Shown one piece after another: positions 40,665-49,607 of a stretch of 64,000 bases of DNA; the stretch's first letter is position 1, and each line of letters begins with the position of its first letter. The notes beneath the pieces were generated by a model that had not been told where the DNA came from, did no database searches, and saw only the letters and a program-made list of their open reading frames with translations. Position numbers and translations under genes: made by a program. Source of the DNA: Yunchengibacter salinarum (GTDB taxonomy: Bacteria; Pseudomonadota; Alphaproteobacteria; Sphingomonadales; Kordiimonadaceae). The stretch is taken from NCBI RefSeq assembly GCF_037658235.1, contig NZ_JBBJLN010000008.1, forward strand, positions 124,001 to 188,000, in the 5' to 3' direction.

Positions 40665-40770
40665 GGTGGCACGGAGTCCTTGTTGATTTCATATGCAACA
40701 GCGGATTCAGAGTGCCAGAAAGCACCCGCCAGACAAGCCTTTATCCCACGCTGCCTTTTTCGGTGTACCG

Positions 40771-42216
40771 CTAGCCGCTTTCGCGCACGAAACGATAGGG
40801 CGATACCCCGCGAGAGCGTTCGTCCACGATCAGCCGGGCGGACAGGGGCGGCGCGGCCCGTTGCGGGCAGGCCTGCCGCTCGCACAGGCGGCAGGTGGGA
40901 CCGATGGGGGTGGCGTCCGCCGCTTCCAGATTGAAGCCTCTGGCATAAACGAGATCCCGCGCATGGGCCAGATCACAGCCCAGCGAGACGGCGAATTCCT
41001 GGTCCGGTGCGTCGAACCGGTTGGAGGCGCGGGATACCGTGCGGCTGATGGTGAAGTAGGTGGTTTCGTCCGGCATCTGCACCAGTTGCGGAATGATGCG
41101 GCCCGGATTGGCAAAGGCATCATGCACCCGCCACAGCGGGCAGGTGCCGCCGAATCGGGAGAAATGAAAGCGCCCGGCGGAAAACCGCTTGGAGACATTG
41201 CCCGCCTTGTCCAGCCGGATGAAGAAGAACGGGATACCCTTGGCGCCGGGGCGCTGCAATGTGGTGAGCCGGTGGCACACCTGCTCGAAGCTGGCGCCGA
41301 ACCGGCGGCCCAGATGGGCCACGTCATAGCCAAGCGCACGGGCATCTTCCAGAAACCGGCCATAGGGCATGATCAGCGCGCCCGCGAAATAATTGGCCAG
41401 CGAAATACGCAGCATCCGCCCGGCTTCGTCCTCCGCCAATCGGGCGCGGCGCACATGGCCATCGATCATCTCCCCCTGTTCAAGCTGGGCCAGCAGGGCG
41501 GCGATCTGGAAATTGCGGCTGGGCCCGTCCAGCAGTTCGGAAAGCTGCAACTGGCGGCGGTGATGGTCGAAATAGCGCAGCATTTCCGGCATCACTTCAT
41601 AGGGCATGATCCGCACCCGCACGCCATGCGCCTCATCCAGCCGGGCGGACAGCGCCAGAAAGGCATCCTCCCGGTCCAGGCCGATTTCGCTGTGGCGCAC
41701 TTCCGCCGCCTCGTCCAGATCGGGGAAATGATTGCGCTGGTCATGGATGAAGTCGCGCACCGCATCCACCGGCTGGCCGCCGTCACTGGTGTGAACCGCG
41801 TCGCGCGCCACCCGGCTGGTCAGATCGCTGGCATTCTGGCGCGCCTGGCGATAGGCGCCGTACAGTAGCCCCATCGCCTCCACCGCGCGGGGGGAGGCAT
41901 CGGCCAGGTCCTGCATATCGCCCCGTCCAAGGCCCAGCCCGGCGAACAGCGGGTCCGCCAGAATTTCGCTCAGGTCCGCAAAGGCGCGGGCCTCGTCCGT
42001 TCCAGCGAAGGCGGACAGGTCCACATCATAGATTTCCGCCAGCCGCAGCAGGAATTGCGCGCTGACCGGGCGCTGGTTGCGTTCCACCAGATTGAGATAG
42101 CTGGTGGAAAAGCCCAGTTCCGCCGCCATGCGGCTCTGGCTCAGCCCCCGATCCCGGCGCAGACGCTTCAGCCGGGGACCGGCAAACAGTTTCTTCGGCG
42201 TGTCCGGGTCGGCCAT
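40771..42216 (-). CDS. ScfR-type short-chain fatty acyl transcriptional regulator
   Basis: Protein of 481 residues. The N-terminal helix-turn-helix of XRE type (about 12-67: LKRLRRDRGLSQSRMAAELGFSTSYLNLVERNQR) is followed by an IrrE/ImmA-like region and a C-terminal domain with clustered cysteines (CRLCERQACPQR). This layout is that of RamB/PrpR/ScfR regulators, which control glyoxylate-shunt and propionate genes in response to acyl-CoA status. It diverges from isocitrate lyase across an AT-rich operator region, the usual arrangement. It probably controls aceA and itself. Confidence 0.9.
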   Translation of the reverse strand: MADPDTPKKLFAGPRLKRLRRDRGLSQSRMAAELGFSTSYLNLVERNQRPVSAQFLLRLAEIYDVDLSAFAGTDEARAFADLSEILADPLFAGLGLGRGDMQDLADASPRAVEAMGLLYGAYRQARQNASDLTSRVARDAVHTSDGGQPVDAVRDFIHDQRNHFPDLDEAAEVRHSEIGLDREDAFLALSARLDEAHGVRVRIMPYEVMPEMLRYFDHHRRQLQLSELLDGPSRNFQIAALLAQLEQGEMIDGHVRRARLAEDEAGRMLRISLANYFAGALIMPYGRFLEDARALGYDVAHLGRRFGASFEQVCHRLTTLQRPGAKGIPFFFIRLDKAGNVSKRFSAGRFHFSRFGGTCPLWRVHDAFANPGRIIPQLVQMPDETTYFTISRTVSRASNRFDAPDQEFAVSLGCDLAHARDLVYARGFNLEAADATPIGPTCRLCERQACPQRAAPPLSARLIVDERSRGVSPYRFVRESG

Positions 42217-42443
42217 GGGTCTCTCCGAAAAAAGGGCGCCCGTGCGGAGTGGGCCACGGATGCCACGGTGTTTTACATAATTTACATTTTATCTTTTTTA
42301 CATTTACAAAACCATTCATTCAAACACTTTTTGTATGGTTTTGACTTTTACATAGGTCATTTTCTGTGTTTCCTGATCATCAAGGCGACAGATTATAACA
42401 TATCGCCGGATATTTGATCGCGCCCCCATAAAGGAGACAGACC
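42217..42443. promoter_or_regulatory. scfR-like/aceA divergent control region with TTTACAT repeats
   Basis: TTTACAT occurs at 42272, 42281, 42297 and 42347, with the variant TTTACAA at 42303. A 9-base inverted repeat, CAAAACCAT (42307-42315) / ATGGTTTTG (42335-42343), overlaps the cluster. These are likely binding sites of the divergent ScfR-type regulator. AAAGGAGACA precedes aceA. Confidence 0.6.
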
Positions 42444-43724
42444 ATGACCGAGCGTTTCGAAGACCTGATCACCGATTGCCCCGAAGGCCGCTTTGACGGC
42501 ATTGAGCGGACCTATTCGGTATCGGATGTGAAGCGCCTGCGCGGATCACTGCCGATTCGCCATACGCTGGCGGAACGCGGCGCCAACCGCCTGTGGGACT
42601 TGCTGAAGTCCGAGGATTACATCAATGCGCTGGGTGCGCTGTCCGGCAATCAGGCCATGCAGCAGGTGCGCGCGGGCCTGAAGGCGATCTATCTGTCCGG
42701 CTGGCAGGTGGCGGCGGACAACAACACCGCCGGCACCACCTACCCGGATCAGTCGCTCTATCCCGCCAATTCCGGGCCGGAACTGTGCCGCAAGATCAAC
42801 CGCACCCTTGCCCGCGCCGACCAGATCGAGCACGCCGAGGGTGGCGCCAGCCGGGACTGGTTCGCCCCCATCGTGGCCGATGCGGAGGCGGGCTTCGGCG
42901 GCCCGCTGAACAGCTATGAACTGATGAAATCCTATATCGAGGCGGGCGCGGCGGGCGTTCATTATGAAGACCAGCTCGCTTCGGAAAAGAAGTGCGGCCA
43001 TCTGGGCGGCAAGGTGCTGATCCCCACCCAGGCGCATGAGAAAAACCTGGCGGCGGCGCGGCTGGCGGCGGATGTATGCGGCGTGCCCACGCTTCTGGTG
43101 GCCCGCACGGATGCCGAATCCGCCAAGCTCATCACCTCGGACGTGGACGAGCGCGACCATCGCTTCATCAAGGACCGGTCTGAGCGCACGGCGGAAGGCT
43201 TCTTCCATCTGGATGCGGGCGTGGACCATTGCATTGCCCGCGGGCTCAATTTCGCCCGCCATGCGGACCTGCTGTGGTGGGAGACCTCCACCCCCGACCT
43301 GGACGACGCAAAGCGCTTCGCCGAGGCGATCCAGGAACAGTATCCGGGCAAGATGCTGGCCTATAACTGCTCGCCCAGCTTCAACTGGCAGCGCAATCTG
43401 GATGCCACCACCATCGCCAAATTCCAGCGGGAGCTGGGGGCCATGGGCTATAAGTTCCAGTTCGTCACGCTGGCCGGTTTCCACAGCCTGAACTATGGCA
43501 TGTTCGAACTGGCCCGCGGCTACCGCGATCGCGGCATGGAAGCCTATAGCGAATTGCAGCAGGCGGAATTCGCGGCGGAAGTGAACGGCTATACCGCCAC
43601 CCGCCACCAGCGCGAAGTGGGCACCGGCTATTTCGATGCGGTGGCACAGGCCATTTCCGGCGGCGCTTCCAGCACCACGGCCATGGGCGACTCCACCGAA
43701 TCGTCCCAGTTCGCCGCCGAATAA
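42444..43724 (+). CDS. aceA: isocitrate lyase
   Basis: Protein of 426 residues, normal for short-form isocitrate lyase. It cleaves isocitrate to glyoxylate and succinate, the first step of the glyoxylate shunt. The catalytic KKCGH motif is present with Cys184 (ASEKKCGHLGGKVLIPT). Other signatures are YPDQSLYPANSGP, WFAPIVADAEAGFGG and YNCSPSFNW. The start follows AAAGGAGACA. It diverges from the ScfR-like regulator, and a strong terminator follows. Malate synthase is not in the window. Confidence 0.98.
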   Translation: MTERFEDLITDCPEGRFDGIERTYSVSDVKRLRGSLPIRHTLAERGANRLWDLLKSEDYINALGALSGNQAMQQVRAGLKAIYLSGWQVAADNNTAGTTYPDQSLYPANSGPELCRKINRTLARADQIEHAEGGASRDWFAPIVADAEAGFGGPLNSYELMKSYIEAGAAGVHYEDQLASEKKCGHLGGKVLIPTQAHEKNLAAARLAADVCGVPTLLVARTDAESAKLITSDVDERDHRFIKDRSERTAEGFFHLDAGVDHCIARGLNFARHADLLWWETSTPDLDDAKRFAEAIQEQYPGKMLAYNCSPSFNWQRNLDATTIAKFQRELGAMGYKFQFVTLAGFHSLNYGMFELARGYRDRGMEAYSELQQAEFAAEVNGYTATRHQREVGTGYFDAVAQAISGGASSTTAMGDSTESSQFAAE

Positions 43725-43747
43725 AGCGGGCATTTCCGGCCTGCACG

Positions 43748-43781
43748 CGCCCGACCCCGACACCGGGGCCGGGCGTTTTTT
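43748..43781 (+). terminator. Rho-independent terminator of aceA
   Basis: CGCCCG-A-CCCCG pairs with CGGGG-C-CGGGCG (one internal mismatch) around ACAC, followed by TTTTTT. Confidence 0.88.
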
Positions 43782-43903
43782 ATGGCACCGGGCCGTGGCG
43801 GGGTTGGCCTCGGCCCTGCAAGCGTCTATGTGAAAAGGCGATCCACCGCCGCGAACGGCGCCCCCGTTTCGCGGCCAGGCGTTTGAAGGAAAGGTATGAC
43901 GGC

Positions 43904-44224
43904 ATGGCGAAAATCTCCGTGACCAATCTGGCCGGGCAGACCCGCACCATCGAGGCGGAAAGCGGCCTGTCCCTGATGGAAAACATCCGCAACAATGATT
44001 TCGACGATCTTCAGGCCATTTGCGGCGGCTGCTGTTCCTGCTGCACCTGCCATGTCTATGTGACCGGCGGCCCCGCCGATCAGCTTGAGGACATGGCCGA
44101 CGATGAACGCTTCCTGCTGGAAGACAGCCCCTGCTTCGAGGAGGGCCGCTCCCGGTTGTCCTGCCAGGTGGAAATGGACGACCATCTGGACGGGCTGGCC
44201 GTGACCATCGCGCCGGAGGACTGA
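43904..44224 (+). CDS. adrenodoxin-type 2Fe-2S ferredoxin
   Basis: Protein of 106 residues from ATG 43904 (Shine-Dalgarno GAAGGAAAGG). Cluster ligands follow the adrenodoxin C-x5-C-x2-C pattern in ICGGCCSCCTCHV, with the fourth cysteine in SRLSCQVEM. Extra cysteines fill the loop (CGGCCSCCTC), which is unusual. Adrenodoxin-type ferredoxins pass single electrons to cytochromes P450, oxygenases or Fe-S assembly. No P450, ferredoxin reductase or isc gene is adjacent, so the partner is unknown. The M17 peptidase gene follows after 60 bases and may be cotranscribed. Confidence 0.9.
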   Translation: MAKISVTNLAGQTRTIEAESGLSLMENIRNNDFDDLQAICGGCCSCCTCHVYVTGGPADQLEDMADDERFLLEDSPCFEEGRSRLSCQVEMDDHLDGLAVTIAPED

Positions 44225-44284
44225 AAACCCCCATCCGCCAACGACCCGCCACAGCCCGCCACCGCCAACCACAAGGAGGCCCCC

Positions 44285-45727
44285 ATGCCGGACCTGAGTG
44301 AAACCCTGATCGCCCATGACGAGACCCGCGCGGCCACCGCGATCACCCCGGTGCGCACCGATCGGCTGGATGATGCGCTGGCGGACCTGCCGGAGCGCAA
44401 GGCCGCCTGGGCACGGGCGGCGGGCTTTACCGGCAAGGCGGGCAGCGCGCTGACCCTGCCGGGGGAAGACGGCGGCGTTGGCCGCATCCTTGTGGGCGTG
44501 GGGGATACGGACCCGGCAGCCGGCAACCCCTGGTGGCTGGCAGCGGCGCTGAAAAGCCTGCCGGGCGGGGTGTACCGGCTTGATGACAGCATCGGCCATC
44601 GTGCCGCCGCTTCCGCCGCCCTTGGCTGGGCGCTGGGCCAGTATCGTTTCACCCGCTACAAGGCGGCGCCCGATGACGACGCCCCCCGCGTGCTGATGCT
44701 GCCGCGCGGCGCCGAGCCGGACCAGATCGCCCATCAGGTGGCGGCCATTGCCCTGGTGCGCGATCTGGTGAACACCCCCACCGAGCATATGGGCCCCGCC
44801 CAGTTACAGGACGTGGCCGAGGAACTGGCGGAAACCTTTGGCGCCGAGCTTGGCACCACGGTCGGCGATGATCTGCTGGAAGAAAATCTGCCCGCCATCC
44901 ATGTGGTGGGCCGCGCCGCCGCCGAGGGGCGGGAACCCCGGCTGATCGACATGCGCTGGTCCGCCCCCAAGGCCGATGACGGGGCGCCGCGCGTGACCCT
45001 GGTGGGCAAGGGTGTGTGCTATGACACGGGCGGGCTGAGCCTGAAACCGTCCAGCGGTATGCGCAACATGAAAAAGGACATGGGCGGCGCGGCCCATGTG
45101 CTGGGGCTGGCCCGGCTGATCATGGGGCTGGAAACGCCGGTGCATCTGCGCGTGCTGATCCCGGCGGTGGAAAACGCCGTGGCCGCCAACAGCTATCGCC
45201 CCGGCGACGTGATCGCCACCCGCAAGGGGCTGAGCGTGGAAGTGGGCAATACGGACGCGGAAGGGCGCCTTGTTCTGTGCGATGCCCTGACCCTTGCCGG
45301 AGAGGATGATCGCACACCTGACCTGTTGATCGATTTCGCCACCCTGACCGGGGCGGCGCGGACGGCGCTGGGGCCTGATCTTCCCGCCACCTACAGCCGG
45401 TCGGATGCCCTGTGGCAGGCGCTGGCCGACGGGGCGGATGCCCACGGCGACCCGCTCTGGCGGATGCCGCTCTGGGCCGATTATGACGGTTGGCTGGATA
45501 GCCAGATCGCCGATCTGTGCAATATCAGCGAAGGCGGCAGCGGCGCCGGGTCCATCACGGCGGCGCTGTATCTGCAACGTTTCGTGCCGGAAACCGTGCC
45601 CTGGGCGCATCTGGATATTTTCGCCTGGTCCCCCAAGGAGCGGCCCGGTCGGCCCGTGGGCGGCCATGCGCAGGGCCTGCTGGCCGTGTGGGAGGCCATC
45701 CGCACCTGGCGGGAGCGGGCCGAGTAA
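44285..45727 (+). CDS. M17 leucyl aminopeptidase family protein
   Basis: Protein of 480 residues; AAGGAGG gives a strong start. The M17 metal-binding core is complete: VGKGVCYDTGGLSLKPS, MKKDMGGAAHVLG, and the hallmark NTDAEGRLVLCDALT. The last segment carries Asp and Glu metal ligands and the catalytic Arg. It removes N-terminal residues from peptides using two metal ions. It is somewhat different from canonical PepA in its N-terminal domain, so it belongs to the broader family rather than being certain PepA. It is cytoplasmic and probably general peptide turnover. Confidence 0.92.
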   Translation: MPDLSETLIAHDETRAATAITPVRTDRLDDALADLPERKAAWARAAGFTGKAGSALTLPGEDGGVGRILVGVGDTDPAAGNPWWLAAALKSLPGGVYRLDDSIGHRAAASAALGWALGQYRFTRYKAAPDDDAPRVLMLPRGAEPDQIAHQVAAIALVRDLVNTPTEHMGPAQLQDVAEELAETFGAELGTTVGDDLLEENLPAIHVVGRAAAEGREPRLIDMRWSAPKADDGAPRVTLVGKGVCYDTGGLSLKPSSGMRNMKKDMGGAAHVLGLARLIMGLETPVHLRVLIPAVENAVAANSYRPGDVIATRKGLSVEVGNTDAEGRLVLCDALTLAGEDDRTPDLLIDFATLTGAARTALGPDLPATYSRSDALWQALADGADAHGDPLWRMPLWADYDGWLDSQIADLCNISEGGSGAGSITAALYLQRFVPETVPWAHLDIFAWSPKERPGRPVGGHAQGLLAVWEAIRTWRERAE

Positions 45728-45772
45728 CGCCCACCGGGTACCCGTTGGCGGGTGGGCGGGGGGCGGCGGATC

Positions 45773-45791
45773 ACAATTTCGTGAATTTTGT
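45773..45791. promoter_or_regulatory. imperfect palindrome, possible MarR operator
   Basis: ACAATTTCGTGAATTTTGT is a near-palindrome in an AT-rich patch about 200 bases before the MarR-type gene. MarR proteins usually bind such sites and autoregulate. Its distance from the gene weakens the case. Confidence 0.3.
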
Positions 45792-45989
45792 TTACCCTTT
45801 TTAAGCCTTTGCCCCCTAGCCTTGGCTTGAACCGAAGGGATGTTTGGGTCAGTCTGCCATTGTTACGCACCTGTCCCGATTCGGTGGTGCCCGATTCGGA
45901 TGCGCTGAAGTCAGGTGCGCTGAAGCCGGATGCACGGGCGGCCCGAAGGGGAGCCACCCCGAAAGGGGGGCTCGAAATGGGGAAGATCC

Positions 45990-46436
45990 ATGTCCGACAA
46001 GCTCTCCCAGCGATTATTGCATATGTGGCGCGCCGCGCTGCTGGAAGGGGTCCGTTCGGACGACCCGGACCTGACCATGCGGCAAATGACCCTGCTGCTC
46101 ACCGTTTACCTGCTGGAACCGCCCCATACCGTGCGGGGGCTGGCCCTTGAACTGAACGTGGCCAAGCCGGTGATCACCCGCGCGCTGGATACGCTGAGCC
46201 GCCGCGGCCTGATCAAGCGCAAGCGGGACGAGTCTGACCGCCGCAATGTGATCGTGCAGCGCACGGTGAAGGGCGCGGTTTATCTGTCGGAGCTGTCGGA
46301 TCGGGTAAGCCGGGCGGAAAAGAACGAAGTGCGCGCCTATGGCGACATGGCGGCCCAGGAAGAGCGCCTTGCCCGTGAGGCGGAAGCCCAAAACCAGCAG
46401 TCCCAACCGGATGCCGGCATCCAAAATGACGCCTGA
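45990..46436 (+). CDS. MarR-family transcriptional regulator
   Basis: Protein of 148 residues from ATG 45990, preceded by GGGGAAG. The winged helix is clear: MTMRQMTLLLTVYLLEPPHTVRGLALELNVAKPVITRALDTLSRRGLIKRKRD, then a wing with ESDRRNVIVQ, and a C-terminal helix rich in charged and Gln residues. The ligand is unknown. Its stop overlaps the start of the NlpC/P60 gene by 11 bases, so the two are translated together and the regulator may control that operon. Confidence 0.88.
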   Translation: MSDKLSQRLLHMWRAALLEGVRSDDPDLTMRQMTLLLTVYLLEPPHTVRGLALELNVAKPVITRALDTLSRRGLIKRKRDESDRRNVIVQRTVKGAVYLSELSDRVSRAEKNEVRAYGDMAAQEERLAREAEAQNQQSQPDAGIQNDA

Positions 46437-47322
46437 TCCCGCGCGCCAGCCGGGCATCAACCCTTTGACCGGCCTGCCGCCCCTGCACGACCCGCTGAAC
46501 AGGCTGGATAGCGATGACCGGCTCGCCAGGCCGATCAGGCTGGATGGCCGGGTGATATGGGGCGAAGCCCCGCTTTACCGCGCGCCGGACGCGGCCAGCC
46601 CGGTGGATACCATCCTGCATTATGGCGACGCGGTGCAGATCGACGGGCGCGTGGCGGACGATGCGGGCGGGTTGTGGCTGATCGTGGTCAATCTGGCCGA
46701 TGGATATGCGGGCTATCTGAACGACAGGGCGGTGGCGCCCCCCACCGGCCCGGTCACGCATCAGCATACCGCCCTCGCCGGGCATCTCTATGCCCGACCC
46801 CATCATGGGGCGCCCGTGGCGTCGGCCCTGCCATTCGGCGCCCGGCTCAGCCTGACCGGCAACAGCCAGGACGGCTTTCTGGAAACCGCGGGCCGCCAAT
46901 GGGTTTTCGCCGAGGCCGTGCGCCCCGCGCACCACACCGCGCCGGACCATGTGGCCCTGGCGGAAATGTTCCTGGGCTGCCCGTACCGGCTTGGCGGGCG
47001 CAGCGGGGCGGGGATCGATTGCAGCGGGCTGGTGCAGATCACGCTGGCGGCGGCGGGGCTGGCCGTCCACAGGGACAGCGATCTTCAGGCGGACAGCATC
47101 GGTCAACCGGTGGACGGGCCGCCCCGGCGGGGTGATCTGGCCTTTTTCCCCGGCCATGTGGGCTTCATGCTGGACGACACCACCATGCTGCACGCCACGG
47201 CCACCTATATGACCGTGCGCACCGAACCGCTGGCGCACGTGACCGCCCGCGTCGAGCGGGACGTGGCCCAAAAGGGGTTGGCCATGCCCGCCTTTTCCGG
47301 CTTTCGCCGCCCGTTTCCATAA
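46426..47322 (+). CDS. NlpC/P60 (C40) peptidase with SH3-like domains
   Basis: Protein of 298 residues from ATG 46426, which overlaps the MarR stop. Two SH3b-like segments (about 30-90 and 100-165) precede the C-terminal NlpC/P60 domain. The catalytic triad is visible: C199 in GIDCSGLVQI, H244 in PGHVGFM, and H256 in MLHATATY. Such enzymes cut gamma-D-glutamyl-diamino acid bonds in peptidoglycan stem or turnover peptides. No signal peptide is seen, which points to a cytoplasmic muropeptide-recycling role like YkfC (known family behaviour). A terminator follows. Confidence 0.9.
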   Translation: MTPDPARQPGINPLTGLPPLHDPLNRLDSDDRLARPIRLDGRVIWGEAPLYRAPDAASPVDTILHYGDAVQIDGRVADDAGGLWLIVVNLADGYAGYLNDRAVAPPTGPVTHQHTALAGHLYARPHHGAPVASALPFGARLSLTGNSQDGFLETAGRQWVFAEAVRPAHHTAPDHVALAEMFLGCPYRLGGRSGAGIDCSGLVQITLAAAGLAVHRDSDLQADSIGQPVDGPPRRGDLAFFPGHVGFMLDDTTMLHATATYMTVRTEPLAHVTARVERDVAQKGLAMPAFSGFRRPFP

Positions 47323-47359
47323 AGCCCGCCCGCTGGATGACCCCGCCGGGCTTGCCAAG

Positions 47360-47393
47360 AAAAAAGGCGCCGCCCGATGACGCCGCCTTTTTC
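47360..47393. terminator. bidirectional Rho-independent terminator
   Basis: AAAAAGGCG (47361-47369) pairs with CGCCTTTTT (47384-47392), giving T-runs in both directions between two convergent genes. Confidence 0.85.
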
Positions 47394-47446
47394 AGATCCA
47401 CTTATCCGGTGATGGTTTCGATCAGGCGGACTGATCGAACATCGCC

Positions 47447-48076
47447 CTAGCGCCCGCTGGCGCCGTCCTCCACCCCGTCTTCGGCGGCATCACCGGCTTC
47501 CGCGTCTGCTTCCGCGGGGGCTTCCTCGGCAGCCTGCTGCACTTCGGGCAGCGGGGGCGGATTATCGCTGTTGGCACGCAGATAGGCGATCAGGTCGGCG
47601 CGCTGGCCGTCCCGGCGCAGACCCGCGAAGCTCATCTTGTTGCCCGGCGCGAATTCACGCGGATTGGCGAGCCAGTCGCTCAGTTTCTGATAGGTCCACT
47701 GGCCGCCAATACCCGACAGCGCATCGGAATACCCGAAGCCCGATGCCGCCGCCACGTCGGCGCCCAGAATGTTGTGCAGATTGGGGCCGGTGCGGTTGGG
47801 GCCGCCCTTTTCGATGGTGTGGCAGCTCTGGCACTTGGCGAACTGCCGCTCCCCGGCGTCGGCGCTGGCGTCCTGAAGCAATTCGGCCAGGCTCGGCCCC
47901 TTGTCTTCCACCTGTTCGCCCCCGTCGCCGTCATCCTCGGCCACCTCGATGGTATAGGCGGGCTTTTCCGGGGCGGAATCATGCATCAGCGTTTCCGACA
48001 CGGTGGAGATCACCATGATCAGAAGGGCGCCGGAGATGATCGCGGCAAAAATCTTGTTCCACTCAAAAGAATCCAC
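47447..48076 (-). CDS. membrane-anchored monohaem cytochrome c (CycM-like)
   Basis: Protein of 209 residues from the GTG at 48076, which has AGGAG 8 bases upstream. The N-terminus gives one membrane anchor (WNKIFAAIISGALLIMVIST). A class I cytochrome c domain follows with haem site CQSCH, conserved GPNLHNILG, WTYQKLSDWLANP and methionine ligand in GNKMSFAGL. The last 45 residues are an Ala/Glu/Asp-rich acidic tail (EEAPAEADAEAGDAAEDG). CycM-type cytochromes carry electrons from the bc1 complex to aa3 oxidase in alphaproteobacteria. It diverges from pheA. Confidence 0.92.
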   Translation of the reverse strand: MDSFEWNKIFAAIISGALLIMVISTVSETLMHDSAPEKPAYTIEVAEDDGDGGEQVEDKGPSLAELLQDASADAGERQFAKCQSCHTIEKGGPNRTGPNLHNILGADVAAASGFGYSDALSGIGGQWTYQKLSDWLANPREFAPGNKMSFAGLRRDGQRADLIAYLRANSDNPPPLPEVQQAAEEAPAEADAEAGDAAEDGVEDGASGR

Positions 48077-48315
48077 GGGAGTTCTCCTGTCAGGGTGCCG
48101 ACGGGCCGCCGCGGGCCGCCCATCGGTTCTGGAAAATTCGCGCGACAATAGCCGCAGTTCCGCCCTTACTTCAAGCGGGCATTTGTCGCAGCGGCACGCT
48201 TTTATGCCGAATTCGCCTGAACAGGAGGTGCCGCGCGCGTTGACTTCCACCCCCCGCCTTGGCATTAGCAAATCCTCGGCGGCAGAAAAGGCAGCGGGAA
48301 AAGGGGATCGACCGC

Positions 48316-49179
48316 ATGAATGCGCCAGGCACGGACAAGGACCGCATCATCGCCTTTCAGGGCGAACGGGGCGCCTATTCCCACATGGCGGCGGAAAGCT
48401 GCTACCCGGATCGACCCGTGCTGCCCTGCCCCGGTTTCGAGGCGGCGCTGGAAGCCGTGGCGAACGGCGAGGCCGGGCTTGCCATGATTCCCATCGAAAA
48501 TTCCACCGCGGGCCGGGTGGCCGATATTCACCTGCTGCTGCCCGGCAGCGGGCTGTTCATCGTGGGCGAGCACTTCGCCCCCATCCGGCACAATCTGATG
48601 GCGCTGCCCGGTGCGGATGAAGCCGGGCTGACCACGGCCATCAGCCATGTGCAGGCGCTGGACCAGTGCCGCAAGACCCTGCGCGGGCTGGGTCTGCACC
48701 GGCAGAATGTGGCCGATACCGCCGGTGCCGCCCGGCTGGTGGCCGAAAGCGGCGATACCGGGCTTGCCGCCGTGGCCAGTGAACTGGCGGCGCAGGAATA
48801 CGGCCTGACCATTCTGCGGCGAAACATTCAGGATGAAGGGCACAACACCACGCGCTTCGTGGTGCTGTCCCGCACGCCGCTGGACCCGGCAACGCTCACC
48901 GGTCCCACCATGACCAGCTTCACCTTCGAAGTGCGCAACGTGCCCGCCGCGCTTTACAAGGCGCTGGGCGGCTTCGCCACCAATGGCGTGAACATGACCA
49001 AGCTGGAAAGCTATTATGAAGGCGACAGCTTCATGGCCAGCGAATTCTATGCCGACATTGAAGGCGATGAACGGGATTCCGCCGTGCGCCGCGCCATGGA
49101 AGAGCTGAACTTTCACACCAAGCGGATCAATGTGCTGGGTACCTATGCCCAGGAACGGCGCAGAACCCTGACGGATTGA
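48316..49179 (+). CDS. pheA: prephenate dehydratase
   Basis: Protein of 287 residues from ATG 48316 (Shine-Dalgarno AAAGGGGA). It makes phenylpyruvate from prephenate for phenylalanine synthesis. The catalytic domain spans about residues 10-190 (FQGERGAYSHMAAE, IPIENSTAGRVADIHLLL), with the active-site TRF in NTTRFVVLS. An ACT domain follows (SFTFEVRNVPAALYKALGGFATNGVNMTKLESY). The allosteric ESRP motif reads ESYY here, as in many alphaproteobacterial enzymes, so phenylalanine feedback may differ from the enteric enzyme. No chorismate mutase domain is present, so it is monofunctional. Confidence 0.95.
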   Translation: MNAPGTDKDRIIAFQGERGAYSHMAAESCYPDRPVLPCPGFEAALEAVANGEAGLAMIPIENSTAGRVADIHLLLPGSGLFIVGEHFAPIRHNLMALPGADEAGLTTAISHVQALDQCRKTLRGLGLHRQNVADTAGAARLVAESGDTGLAAVASELAAQEYGLTILRRNIQDEGHNTTRFVVLSRTPLDPATLTGPTMTSFTFEVRNVPAALYKALGGFATNGVNMTKLESYYEGDSFMASEFYADIEGDERDSAVRRAMEELNFHTKRINVLGTYAQERRRTLTD

Positions 49180-49187
49180 GGGAAGAC

Positions 49188-49607
49188 CTAAAAGGTCAGC
49201 CAGTCACCGCCCATGGCATGTTCCATGAACGCGGGCAGGCCGCCTATGTCCACACGGGGGCGGGTGATCAGGTCATCAGGGGTCAGACCCTCGGTTTTCA
49301 GGCTGGTTTCGCAGGCGATCATTTCCACATCCATGGCGGCGAGCGCATCCAGCAGCACATTGGTATCCGCCACGCCCGCATCCGCCTGCCGGGCCGCCAG
49401 CGCGGCCTGGCCCCCGCCTTTCTCGCCCGCTGTCGCTTCGGCACGGTCAAGGGTCAGCAGATGCAGCGCGGAGCCGGAAAAGAAATAGGTGACCTTCGCC
49501 CCCATGGACGCCGCCGCCGCGCCGGTTCTGAGCGCCATGTGCAGCCGCCCGGCGTCGTCGCCAAGCACCATGATCGCCAGCCGCCTGTGTCCCCGTGATG
49601 CCACCAT
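49188..49607 (-). CDS. DsrE/DsrF-like small protein
   Basis: Protein of 139 residues with a Rossmann-like DsrE fold: AIMVLGDDAGRLHMALRTGAAAASMGAKVTYFFSG near the N-terminus and a central MDVEMIACETSLKTEGL that contains one cysteine. Family members take part in sulfur transfer or are of unknown function; without TusBC or Dsr partners a sulfur-relay role is only possible. It overlaps the moeB stop codon by one base on the same strand, which suggests cotranslation. That is interesting because E1-like enzymes also handle sulfur carriers. It converges on pheA. Confidence 0.75.
   Translation of the reverse strand: MVASRGHRRLAIMVLGDDAGRLHMALRTGAAAASMGAKVTYFFSGSALHLLTLDRAEATAGEKGGGQAALAARQADAGVADTNVLLDALAAMDVEMIACETSLKTEGLTPDDLITRPRVDIGGLPAFMEHAMGGDWLTF

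Noticed and set aside
45729..45761. CGCCCACC/GGTGGGCG hairpin after the M17 peptidase as a terminator
   Set aside because: The stem is good but is followed by G-rich sequence with no T-run, so a Rho-independent terminator is not supported.
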